Source: Papilionanthe hookeriana x Papilionanthe teres (Eukaryota; Streptophyta; Magnoliopsida; Asparagales; Orchidaceae). Taken from it: a stretch of 64,000 nt of DNA. Below, piece after piece: positions 44,504 to 55,121 of the stretch. The first letter of the stretch is position 1. The number at the start of each line of letters is the position of its first letter. The stretch spans positions 144,713,165 through 144,777,164 of the forward strand of contig CM040424.1 of assembly GCA_022702705.1 (NCBI GenBank). The letters are read 5' to 3'. A program made the position numbers and the translations under genes. A model generated the notes under the pieces. It ran no database searches. It had not been told where the DNA came from and saw nothing but the letters and a program-made list of their open reading frames with translations.

Positions 44504-46614
44504 GAAGTTGTCGGCATATTTTTAGGTTGTGTGTTTTATTTTGAAAAGGGGTTCGCCTAACAGAAGTTGTCGGCAAATTTTTAATTTAATTTAAATAAAT
44601 AATTTTGAAAAGTAGTATTTGATTTTGAAAATAATTTTAAATTTGAAGGTTTTAAGATATGAGATTAAACCGATCTCACATCCCAAATAGTTTATATAAA
44701 CGAGCACCGCACCACAAACCGTGTAGCTATCCCTAAGGATAGACACACGCTTGATGGTGGGGCTCGATTAAATAAACTAGAAGATTTGTGACATCCGTTT
44801 GGTCCGCGAACCAATTTTATAAGCCGACAAATTCCCCGCTTAATATGAAAGCATTAAACGGGGTTTATATTACACAGGTTCTTTAAAATTCCCTATAAGG
44901 GCAAGCCCCTATAGTTAATTACATCTTAAGTGACGAGAATCACCTAAGAAAACTCTCGATAATAATCGATAATTCTGCTCTCAAGAATTTCAAAGTTTAA
45001 GTTTTCAAAGGATTGAATTTTGGAATTTCACTAGGGAATGGATCAAATTTGGAACATTTTGTTTTGGGAATTCAAAGGAAGAAAAGTAGGAGAAATCACA
45101 AATTCGAAGCGAACTTCGGTAATTTCCCGACTATCCTATTGTTTGGCTTGAGTTTAGGAAAGTCCTAATATTTATTTAAATGTTTTGATCTTGCCAATTT
45201 TAATTAATTAGGGCTTATATTTGTATGATAAAATCAAACAAATAGCCTCGAAGATGTGAGGGTTTATTGTCGTACAGAACGACTACCTCGGAATCCTAAG
45301 ACCGGTTAGGGCTTAATTTGCAATGCAAGTGCCTAACAAAGAGTTGAGGATTTATGTTGCACTAGGCAAACTACCTCGAAGTCCTATGGCTTTGTTATTT
45401 AATTCTAGGAAAGTTTTGCTGAAGTAGACTCAGGTTTTGCTGATGACGATGGCCGTGCTGCCCACCATGCTCCGAGCTCCTTGTTGTTGCAGAGGTTTAG
45501 TTTTAGAAATCATAAATCAGGGGATGAGAAAAGTGTTTTGGTTTAGAGAAAATCTTAATTTCCAAGTGTTTTCAATATTTTAATTAAAACAAGTCTTAAA
45601 GTTGATTATAACGACACCGGTTAAGATCCCACGGTTCCATCCTTCCGGCATCATTATTTTATCGGATTCACTTAGTCCAAATGAGTTTGCTAAACTCAAT
45701 TGAATGAGTTCCACACTTTCATTTAGACCGTGGGAAATCCCGTTAGCAACACGTAGGTTACATCATCCGAGGTATTCCTGATCATCCAACAGGACATTTT
45801 AATTTAATTGTAATTGTAGTTTTGTGTTACGTTTGTGATTAAATTTTGAGTTGTTTTATATTTTGAAATGTTGTGGCGGTGAATTTTATCTTGCAATGAC
45901 TTTTAACTTAGTTTTGGTTTCGGTTTTAGGGATTATCCTAAAGGTGTGGGTTTTCATGCAACGAGTTGTTTATCATGCAAGAAAAGTAAGTGCGATGCGA
46001 TTAATGAAATTGCAATAATGTAAATTGCAAGAAAGTAAATTGCAATAAAATAAAAGCGTACCTGGAGGGTCTTCCCGTCATCCCAAGTCGCACTTAAAAC
46101 ACAATTAGAATATTTAAGCAAGTTCCTAGGTAAAGCTAAGGGAAGGGTTATGGTTTTCTACCAAATTCCTAATCCTATAGCTAGTCATTTCCTATGACGT
46201 CTAGGTTCTTGTGTTTTGGTTTGAAGACGATTTTCTTCATCAAAGAATAATTAAATTCGAGTTGTTCTTATGAACATCCTATCATATCGAGGAAGTGCTT
46301 AAGACAAATCTTAAACATCTTTTCAATATTTCTAGGATTGTTTTAAGTCCGAATGGGTTTAATTATACAAATGAATTAATCGTCCGAGAATTCAAGTTTT
46401 GTTGTTATCTTGCTCGATGAACTAGGACATTTGAATATCCTATAAGTGAAGTAACATTTCATTTAATGTTACGTTTAGGAGTTATAATAACCAAAGCTTT
46501 CGAGGGTAAATTGATGTTCAAATGGTTTGTGATTTAGTTTAATTTCAATTAATGGGTTTAAATTTGGAATAGTGTTCAAGTTGCTTTATATTTAATTTCT
46601 TTCGTTTTAGGTGA

Positions 46615-47055
46615 TGTTATTTAATTCAATTTAATTTAACTTTAATTTAATTTAATTTAATTTTAATTTTAATTTAATTTAATTTAATTCAATTTAGTTT
46701 GATTTGATGTTAAATTAATTTAGTTTAATTTGATTTAATTTCCTTTAATTTAATTTAATTTGATTTAATTTTTATTTAATTTGATTTAATTTAATTTAAT
46801 TTAATTTAATTTAATATGTTTTAATTTAATTTAATTTAATTTAATTTAATTTGTTTTAATTTAATTTAGTCTAATTTAATTTAATTTAATTTATTTATTT
46901 AATTTAATTTAATTTAATTTATTCATTTAATTTAATTTAATTTGTTTATTTAATTTAATTTAATTTAATCTAATTTAATTAATCTTTAATTTAATTTAAT
47001 TTGATTTAATTTAATTTAATTTAATTTTTAATTTAATTTTATTTTTAACTTTAAT
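46615..47055. repeat. (AATTT)n tract in the B 5' LTR
   Basis: About 440 bp of AATTT pentamers, slightly longer than the tract in the 3' LTR. Confidence 0.95.
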
Positions 47056-49221
47056 TGAAATTTTAAAAGAGTTTAATAATTTAACTTTAGTTTAATGATT
47101 AAGTCTTTTAATATTTTGAATTTGAGTTATCATTTTAATTAAGAATTGAATATTAATGAGATAATTAATTTAGGGATTTTTAAATTAAAGAATAAATCTC
47201 TTCCTAACAATATCCCTATTTTAATAATTCCAATTTTATTATTCTTCCCAAATTTAATCAATTATTTAATTAAGGTTTATTTCAATTATTTTAAATTGTT
47301 TAATGGGTTTCTACCCTTTAATTATTTAAATTTCAATCATCCAAATCAGATTAGGATCAAATATTTTACTTGTTAATTTTTTATTAAACCTAAAGTTTTA
47401 ATTAAGGATTAAAAATTTTAATTACCACTTTGCCCTTTAAGCTTAATAATTTCATAACTCACTAAATTGAGCTTAAATGAACTTGAACTTTTTATGTGAC
47501 TTCACTCATATGTCAATAAAGACATGAGAGGAGAAAATGTGATTTTTCTGTATTTAATTTATTTATATAATTATTTTTGGTAGAAAATAGAGATTTCCAA
47601 GGAAAATTTAATAACATGACCAAGGGAAAGTTTCTATCCTTAAGAAAATTAGGGGACATTTCTAATGACCAGAGGACCACTTGGACCAATTGTAGTGATT
47701 TTTTTGAATTATATTATTTTTATTATAATTATTTTAAGTTTTGGAGTGTTAATTAATTTAAAAATAAAATAAAGGTTGAAAAATGAATTTTATATTTTTC
47801 AAAAATCTCTCTGATATCAAGAAAATCAGAGAATCAATTTTTGTAATTTTTTGATTTTTCTATGATTTATTATAATTATTTTAGTGAAAATGCTAGAAAA
47901 TACATTTTTTTATTTTAAAATTACCCTAGGGCTTTAAAATTTAATATCTCACTAAATAGACCTAAGAAAAATATGGGGTTTGTTCCTAAGTGATTAAAAT
48001 TCAAAATGTGACATTTTGGTGAATTTTATTATTTTTTTGATTTTTATTATTTTTTAATTATTAAAATATTAAAATAATATTAAAAATCAACTTTTTTAGA
48101 AAATTGAAATTTCAATTTTCTTAAATTCCCCGATATCAGAGAGGCTTCAAAACCAATTTGGTGAATTTTTAAAAAGTATTTTGAAAGTTATGAATTTTTA
48201 AAGTTTAAAATGACTAAATGGCTTAATCAACCCAATTAGTAGGGCTAACCAAGTCCAATTGACCTCAAATTTTTATGGTGGGTTCCTCTGATCCTAAAGG
48301 TTAGTGGAGAATTGATTTCAAGTCAATTTGATGTATGGTTAGCTCTAATTAATTAGAGATCCATTTTGGGTGTTTAAGCCGATTAGGGTTGTTTTAAATG
48401 AACTAACTCAAAACCTATTTTTCCTAGGGTCCTCTGGTCATAAGAAAAATCACCAAATTTTCCTAGAATTTATTTCACAACATGCTATTTATTGGAATTA
48501 AAATACTCAAAACGAGTAACATGAATTTGAAAAATCAATAACTTTTCATAGGGATGGCCTCGACTTTGGAAAATTCGGGGAATGTTCCCAAATTCAGAGG
48601 CTTCAAAAGCCCTATGGTCTCATGCCATGGTGAATTGTATACATGCATGGAGAATTAAAAATATGCGGAGAGTAAATAAATTATTAAAAATAAAATACTT
48701 GATAAAATTAAATAATTTCTTCTCCACATTATTCTCCTACGTTCGGTGAGCAAGAAGGTATTTTTATTTTATTTTTCGATTTTTTTACACAAAGTTATGA
48801 ATTTTTGAAGTTTAGGGAATTAAATAAATCAGAAAAATCCCTAATTTTCTATTTATCCACGCGGCGCCGCGTCAACCTCGGCAGCTCCGAACGCACACGC
48901 GTCGCGCTCCCATTCGACGCCGCCATCTGAGTCAGCAGCCCGGGCCCCGCGGTTCTCGTACCGTCTCCTGATCCGACGCGATCCTGGCCGTCCGTCCGCG
49001 TGTGTATCGAATGGACGGCATCCGTTCATCGTCCCCAAGTGTCCTCACCCGAGAGCCGTCCACACTAAATCCCTAATATCTCACTCGATACTCAATGGAT
49101 TTTCATGTTCTTATGCTCTATGGATTCGTCTTGAAGAGACGAACACATCTATACGGTGATCATGCATTGAAATTAAAGCATTTGAAATGGAGAATCTCCA
49201 GAAGCTCGGGATGAAGAATTA

Positions 49222-49663
49222 GCTCATACCTTTGCTCAGAGAAGTGTGGCTTCGATCTGAGGGTTGTTGCACCTTCAATTGGATCCCAACAAGCTCCAGA
49301 TGAAGTCTCCTGGTCGCAGTGAATTGCCTAGGTAGGATTTCGACCACGCCGATCACAAAGCTTGGAGGCCGGAGCAATCGGGTGGCTCTGGAGATGGGGC
49401 TTTTGCTGGTGGACACCTTCCCTTGGTGCGGTGAAGGTGTAGAACCAATCAATTTGGGGATTGGCTCAGCTGTGGAGAAGTGTCCTGGTTTTGGGCCTAG
49501 ATTTCAACTACGAAATTGAGCTCGCGAGAGAAGAAATGGCGGGGGGATCTCGGTGGGGATCAAGTGCTCGTGTATGGGGAGGAGTACGGAACAATTTTGG
49601 CGAGTTTCCTTAAGGTTTTTTGTTTCAGCACCTCTCATGGCCGAGAGGGGTGGTGTTTAAATA
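49222..49663 (-). promoter_or_regulatory. Promoter and putative leader splice donor in the B 5' LTR
   Basis: TATTTAAA (minus, 49663-49656) is the likely TATA box of the genomic transcript. About 430 nt downstream, AAAG/GTATGAG at 49230/49229 is a good 5' splice-site match and is kept in all three LTRs (near 22139 and 28999). If used, a leader intron could remove the AT-rich R/U5 and join to a downstream acceptor. No transcript data are available, so this is inference. Confidence 0.4.
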
Positions 49664-51498
49664 GGAGAGGGTGGAGGGCCTCCCGGGGAGAGTTAGGGCT
49701 TGGGATCAGTCTGCTCTTGGCAAGAGAAGAACGGCTCCAATGGCCACTTGGGGATGGGGCGGCTCGGCGGTGAGAATTCCAAGTTGGGCTCACATGTGAG
49801 CTCTCGGCCATGGTGTTTTCCGGCGACCTGGTGGCTGGCCGGCCAGGCATTGGTCACTCTCAGGGTCAGAAGATCCAGGGCTTGAAGTTGGTGAAGGCAA
49901 TTGGGCTTGGACATGTGTAAAGTGTTTGAATCAAAGTAGAATGGGGTATGGGTATATTTTGGCTTAAATTGGTCAAATGCATGGATTGGGCTAGGTGCAC
50001 CTTCCCATGGCTAGTTTGGGCTGAAGATAAAGTGGTTTAGGTCAGCTTAATTAGTGGGGAAGGGTCACCATCCAAGTACAATTAAGTTTAAGCATGGTTT
50101 AGTGGAGTCATGGAAGTGGCTAAATCACCCTTAAGGGAATCATTAAAGGACTCCCTCCTTTTGCCAAAAATGACATGGTGATGTGTAAAGTGGCTGCCAT
50201 GGCTTGCATATGGCTTGTGCATGGCTTCATGGCTCCATTTGGCTTGGGAAAAGGTTGGGTCAATTTCATAAAAATGGATTTTAGGAATTTTTGGTAATTT
50301 GATGGAAATTTGTATGAGACTTGATTTGGAATGATTTGATGATGAATTTAGGACTTAGGGATGATTTTAATTGAATGGATGATGTAGAGAAATATCATGT
50401 GGGCTTTGGGACCAATTTTGGGCCTTTGGATGTGGTGAAGGATGGGCTTTTAAAATGGTTTAGGAAAGTGGGCTTTTGAATTTTAAAATGGATTTTGGGA
50501 TGAAGTTTTGTAAAGAGGTTGGGCCAAATAATTGTTGGGTTTAGCTCATGGATGTATCATGAGTGACTTGAAGCAAATTGGGAGTGATTTGGGTTTGAAT
50601 TGGGTTGAATTTGGGCTTTTTTGGTGAATGGGCCAATATAGGTCCAAGTGGGCCAAGTTGGGCCAATGTTGGGCTAGGGTTGAAATTGATGTAAAATTAA
50701 TGTTGAGAAATGTCTATGGGAGTGTTTCAAAGAGGTTTTGACTTTGGTTGGGCTTTGATTTTGGGGTTTGGGTCCATTTGGGTTAGGTTTGGGTTTAGGT
50801 CAAAATTGGGCCTTTTAGCTTTGGGTTGAATTTGAGTGGGGTTTGGGTCCAAATTTTGGGCAAATCATGTTAGTGTTATGCTTGTGGGGATGCTAAGGAA
50901 GATTTAGAAAAGATTTAGGGTTAATTGGAGTTGAATTGGGTGAGTTTGGGTTAGGTTTGGGTCATGGGTCCAAATTGGGCTTTAAGGCCAAAAGTGAAAG
51001 TGGATCCAAATGTCAATCAAATTGGACTTGGATTTGGTCTAGATTGGTGTTGGGAATGTTTAATTGAAGTTTAGAATTGAGTTGGACCAGAATTTGGGTC
51101 AATTGGATAGGTTTGGTTTGACATTGGGTTCACTTTGGGTTAAAATGGGTCAAATTGGGGGTTTTGACAAAAGTAGGGTAAATTGACAAAATTGGCCCAT
51201 GATGTAGTTGAACAAAATGAAATTGGGAATATTTGGGATTTTCTGAAATTTTCTGGAAATTTTCTGAATTTTTTGAATTTTTGGGTCAAGAGGGGTATTT
51301 TGGGTATTTGGAGGGTATTAGGAGGTTTTCTTGGAATTTTTGATATTTTTGGGTATAGATGATCAATTTGAGTGATGTGGAAATGTTTGGGATTGATTTT
51401 GAAGAATCTTGGGTTATTTGGAAATTTTTGAGAAATTTGGGTAATTTTAAGGGTTTTGGGTAGAGTTTAGCGGGTGTAGGGTCCGGGGGTCAAAAATT

Positions 51499-51578
51499 GA
51501 AAATTTGGAAAATTGAAAATTTGGAAAATTGAAAATTTGGAAAATTGAAAATTTGGAAAATTGAAAATTTGGAAAATT
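51499..51578. repeat. Short tandem repeat, 16-bp unit, five copies
   Basis: Five copies of GAAAATTTGGAAAATT. The same place in the B 3' LTR (about 31264-31279) has one copy, so this expanded after or during insertion. Confidence 0.95.
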
Positions 51579-52094
51579 GAAGATTGGGTAAATTTGAGTG
51601 GAATGAAATCATTTTGGTTGAGCCATGAAGCCGCATCAAGCCCACATGAGCCATGAAGGGACTCATTTGAGGCATCCACTATGTTGTTCCTAACCCTCTT
51701 AGCCAAGGGCTTAGGGGTTAAGGACCATCCATGTGAATCACCTACTTGAGTCAGGAGGCCAAGTTAGGTATAGGTGTGTGAAAGTGTAGTGTATAAGTGT
51801 AGTGTGTGTGTAAGTCGGCCCCTTCACTGGACCGAGGCCACCCGAGGGCGATCCTAAGGCCAAAGAGTCCTATAGGAACACATCCTTTAAACTTCCACAT
51901 TTGATTTCAACCCTCTAGGTGATTAGGGGTCTACAATCAAGTTTGTGGAGTTTGCGAGGAGTTAAGAAGTGGTTTGAATTTCTAAAAGGTGGGTCCCAAT
52001 TCTAATCCTCTAAGATAGTCAAAGGAAAAGCCTAAGGCTAGATCCTAAGTACTAAAGGGAAGAAGAGAAGACCTCATCAAAAATGAGGTCAACA

Positions 52095-52099
52095 GGAGG
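52095..52099. repeat. Target-site duplication of element B, right
   Basis: GGAGG directly after the LTR end TCAACA, matching 24306-24310. The next base resumes the LTR of element A. Confidence 0.88.
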
Positions 52100-52711
52100 A
52101 TTTCAAGGGTTTGGAGTAGGCTAGGCGGGTGTAGGGTCCCGGGGTTCAAAAAATTAAAAATTTGGGAAATTGAAGATTGAGTGAATGTAAGTGGAATGAA
52201 ATCATTTTGGTTGAGCCATGAAGCCATATCAAGCCCACATGAGCCATGAAGGGACTCATTTGAGGCATCCACTATGTTGTTCCTAACCCTCTTAGCCAAG
52301 GGCTTAGGGGTTAAGGACCATCCATGTGAATCACCTACATGAGTCAGGAGGTCAAGTTAGGTATAGATGTGTGAAAGTGTAGTGTATAGGTGTGTGAAAG
52401 TGTAGTGTATAGGTGTGGTGTGTGAAAGTGTAAGTCAGCCCTTCACCAGACCAGGCCACCCAGGGCAGTCCTAAGGCCAAAGAGTCCTATAGGAACTCAT
52501 CCTTTAAACTTCCACATTTGATTTCAACCCTCTAGGTGATTAGGGGTCCAGAGTCAAGCTTGTGGAGTTTGCAGGGAGTTAAGAAGTGGTTTGAATTTCT
52601 AAAAGGTGGGTCCCAATTCTAATCCTCTAAGATAGTCAAAGGAAAAGCCTAAGGCTAGATCCTATGTACTAAAAAGAAGAAGAGAAGACCTCATAAAAAA
52701 TGAGGTCAACA
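52100..52711 (-). repeat. 3' LTR of element A, remaining part
   Basis: It continues the LTR interrupted at 24310: ATTTCAAGGGTTTGG corresponds to the B LTR sequence just after GGAAATTTTTGAG. It runs to the LTR end GGTCAACA at 52711. It resembles 51440-52094 because both are the same end of related LTRs, which at first sight mimics a local tandem duplication. Confidence 0.86.
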
Positions 52712-52725
52712 AATGGACCCCCAAT
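52712..52725 (-). other. Polypurine-like tract of element A
   Basis: On the minus strand ATTGGGGGTCCATT lies immediately before the LTR start TGTTGACC. It is where plus-strand DNA synthesis should be primed, although the TCC interruption makes it a short tract (TTGGGGG). It is missing from element B. Confidence 0.5.
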
Positions 52726-55121
52726 AGGTGTGGTGAGCTGAAGGAGCACACCGCGCGTATTGGCGTTGACCGAAAAGATCAACAAAACCAACACAGATGT
52801 CCAAGTGACAAACTTAGGATGAAGTAGAAGAATTTCTGCTAGGGAGTGTCAAGTACATCTCTGAGACAGGAGATTCCTGAACTCTCGCTGGGGAAAGGAA
52901 AAGAAGGTGAATCCCAAATCACATGATCTGGGGGAATTTCAATTTAGATTTTATTTTGTTTCAATTTAAGTTTTGATGTGTGAGCTTAGATTTTAGTTTG
53001 AGTTTTAATTTAGATTGAAGTTTTGTTAAGATTAATTTGAAGGGATTTTGATTTAAAATGAGAATTGGAATTTTGTGGTTTTAGATGTAACATCTTCAAC
53101 CTCGAAAGAAAATTGAATTGATTGGATTGAATCACTACAATGAGGAGAGGTCTCAGAGTGATGCGGTATTGGATGTAAAACCCTTAACCTCAAGAGCTTG
53201 ATTTCGATGTATTTCATTGCGATAGGGAAAGAATCCTAAAGAAATGCAGTCTCGGATGTAAAATCCTCAACCCCAAGAATTTGATTTTGATATATTTCAT
53301 TGCGATAGGGAAGGAATCCTAAAGCAATGCAGTCTCGGATGTAAAATCCTCAACCTCAAAAGTTTGATTTTGATGTATTTCATTGCGATAGGGAAAGAAT
53401 CCTAAAGCAATGCAGTCTCAGATGTAAAATCCTCAACTCCAAAAGTTTGGATTTGATGTATTTCATTGCAATAGGGAAAGAATCCTAAAGCAATGCAGTC
53501 TCGGATGTTAAATCCTCAACTCCAAAAGTTTGGATTTTATGTATTTCATTGCGATAAGGAAATGATCCTAAAGCAATGCAGTCTCGGGTGTAAAATCCTC
53601 AACTCCAAAAAGTTTGAATTTGATGTATTTCATTGCAATAGGGAAAGAATCCTAAAGCAATGCAGTTTCGGATGTAAAATCCTCAACTCCAAAAAGTTTG
53701 ATTTTGATGTATTTCATTGCAATAGGGGAAAGAATCCTAAAGCAATGCAGTTTCGGATGTAAAATCCTCAACTCCAAAAAGTTTGATTTTGATGTATTTC
53801 ATTGCAATAGGGGGAAAATCCTAAAGCAATGCAGTCTCGGATGTAAAATCATCAACCCCAAAAGTTTGAATTTGATGTATTTCATTGCAATAGGGAAAGG
53901 ATCCTAAAGCAATGCAGACTCGGATGTAAAATCCTCAACTCCAAAAAGTTTGATTTTGATGTATTTCATTGCAATAGGGAAAGAATCCTAAAACAATGCA
54001 GTCTCGGATGTAAAATCCTCAACTCTAAAAGTTTGGATTTGATGTATTTCATTGCGATAGGGAAATGATCCTAAAGCAATGCAGTCTCGGGTGTAAAATC
54101 CTCAACTCCAAAAAGTTTGAATTTGATGTATTTCATTGCAATAGGGGAAATAATCCTAAAGCAATGCAGTTTCGGATGTAAAATCCTCAACTCCAAAAAG
54201 TTTGATTTTGATGTATTTCATTGCAATAGGGGAAAGAATCCTAAAGCAATGCAGTTTCGGATGTAAAATCCTCAACTCCAAAAAGTTTGATTTTGATGTA
54301 TTTCATTGCAATAGGGGAAAGAATCCTAAAGCAATGCAGTTTCGGATGTAAAATCCTCAACTCCAAAAGTTTGAATTTGAATAGTCATTGACTTTGCAAA
54401 GGTTTGTAGTGTCGATTTGAAAAGTGTGGAATTTTGGTGTTTCGAGAATTTCATGAAAGTTGTACAAGACTTTCATGAAAGGAAATAGATTAGGAGGGAA
54501 TATGTAGATGTTACATACCCCATTCAAAAGAGTTGATCGAAAGTCACTGGTTTGGATTGGATGTAATCCCTCACCATCAGATTCGATCCGTGTCAATGGA
54601 ATCAACCTCTTCCATCCCAGACAAGGGAGAGAATAGAACGGATTGGATTTCAGATTGGGAAGGTTGAGTTTGAACTCGATTGAGATTTGATTTGAGATCT
54701 GGAAGATCGAATTTGAGATTTGATTGAGATTTGGGATCTGGAAAGATTGAATTCGAAATTTGATTGAGATTTGATTTGGAATTTGATTGAAATTTGATTT
54801 GAAATTTGGAAAGACTGAATTTGAGATTTGATTGAGATTTGTGTTCATTTTGTTTGTCCTTTAACGATTCAAATTTATTTTATCGTTTATTTAATGTTCA
54901 TGTGAATTTGGTGTTCATCATTTTTTAGATTTTTAAGGAAAGTTTTCTTTTATTCTTTTTTTTATTTCTTTTCTGTTCTTTGTTCGAAGTTCATTTAACT
55001 TTAATCGCGTTTCCCAGTCAATTTGCACAAAAGAGGTGAAGGCCAAAAAAAAAATGTGACATGGTCATTTTTATTCCAATCATGTCGAAGATACATCATA
55101 CAACTTAATCTGGAATATATC
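52726..55121 (-). other. 3' UTR of element A
   Basis: Same order as in element B: conserved stretch (52726-53085), 82-bp array, then unique sequence (about 54375-54660) absent or reduced in B, GATTTGA-rich degenerate repeats (54660-54840) and a pyrimidine-rich run (about 54945-54985). The minus-strand open frame at 54848-54357 is repeat sequence, not a gene. Confidence 0.8.
53085..54375. repeat. 82-bp tandem array, about 14 copies (element A)
   Basis: Units contain GGATGTAAAATCCTCAACTCC, then AAAAGTTTGATTTTGATGTA, then TTTCATTGCAATAGGGAAAG, then AATCCTAAAGCAATGCAGTC. They are the same family as the B array but with diagnostic differences (CTCAACTCC against CTCGACCC; GCAATAGG against GCGATAGG), so the two arrays have homogenised separately. 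Confidence 0.95.

Larger units (their letters stand above)
24311..52094 (-). mobile_element. Complete Tat-lineage retrotransposon B with AlkB ORF, nested in the LTR of element A
   Basis: It is about 27.8 kb, oriented on the minus strand. In element order: 5' LTR (52094-44509), tRNA-Arg primer site (44503-44486), an ORF1-like leader, gag, protease, reverse transcriptase, RNase H plus archaeal-type RNase H, integrase, AlkB-like ORF, 82-bp tandem array, 3' LTR (31792-24311). It is flanked by a 5-bp GGAGG duplication, and the host LTR sequence resumes at 52100 where it stopped at 24310. LTR ends are TGTTGACC and TGCCGACA on the minus strand. All functional parts are recognisable, but coding frames carry many small indels, a large share of them at CAG/CTG sites. 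Confidence 0.92.
44509..52094 (-). repeat. 5' LTR of element B
   Basis: About 7.59 kb from TGTCGGCA to GGTCAACA on the plus strand, collinear with 24311-31792. The outer end at 52094 is followed by the GGAGG duplication. Compared with the 3' LTR it has five instead of one copy of a 16-bp unit (51499-51578), and many differences located at CAG/CTG sites. Contents in plus order: (AATTT)n tract, CpG-rich patch (about 48856-49060), TATA-like box, G/T-rich segment (about 50180-51480). Open frames inside are not genes. Confidence 0.92.

Noticed and set aside
51440..52711. Apparent local tandem duplication of about 630 bp
   Set aside because: The second copy begins with GGAGG, which matches the 5 bp before 24311, and continues the LTR cut there. 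It is the far part of the element A LTR after a nested insertion, not a duplication.
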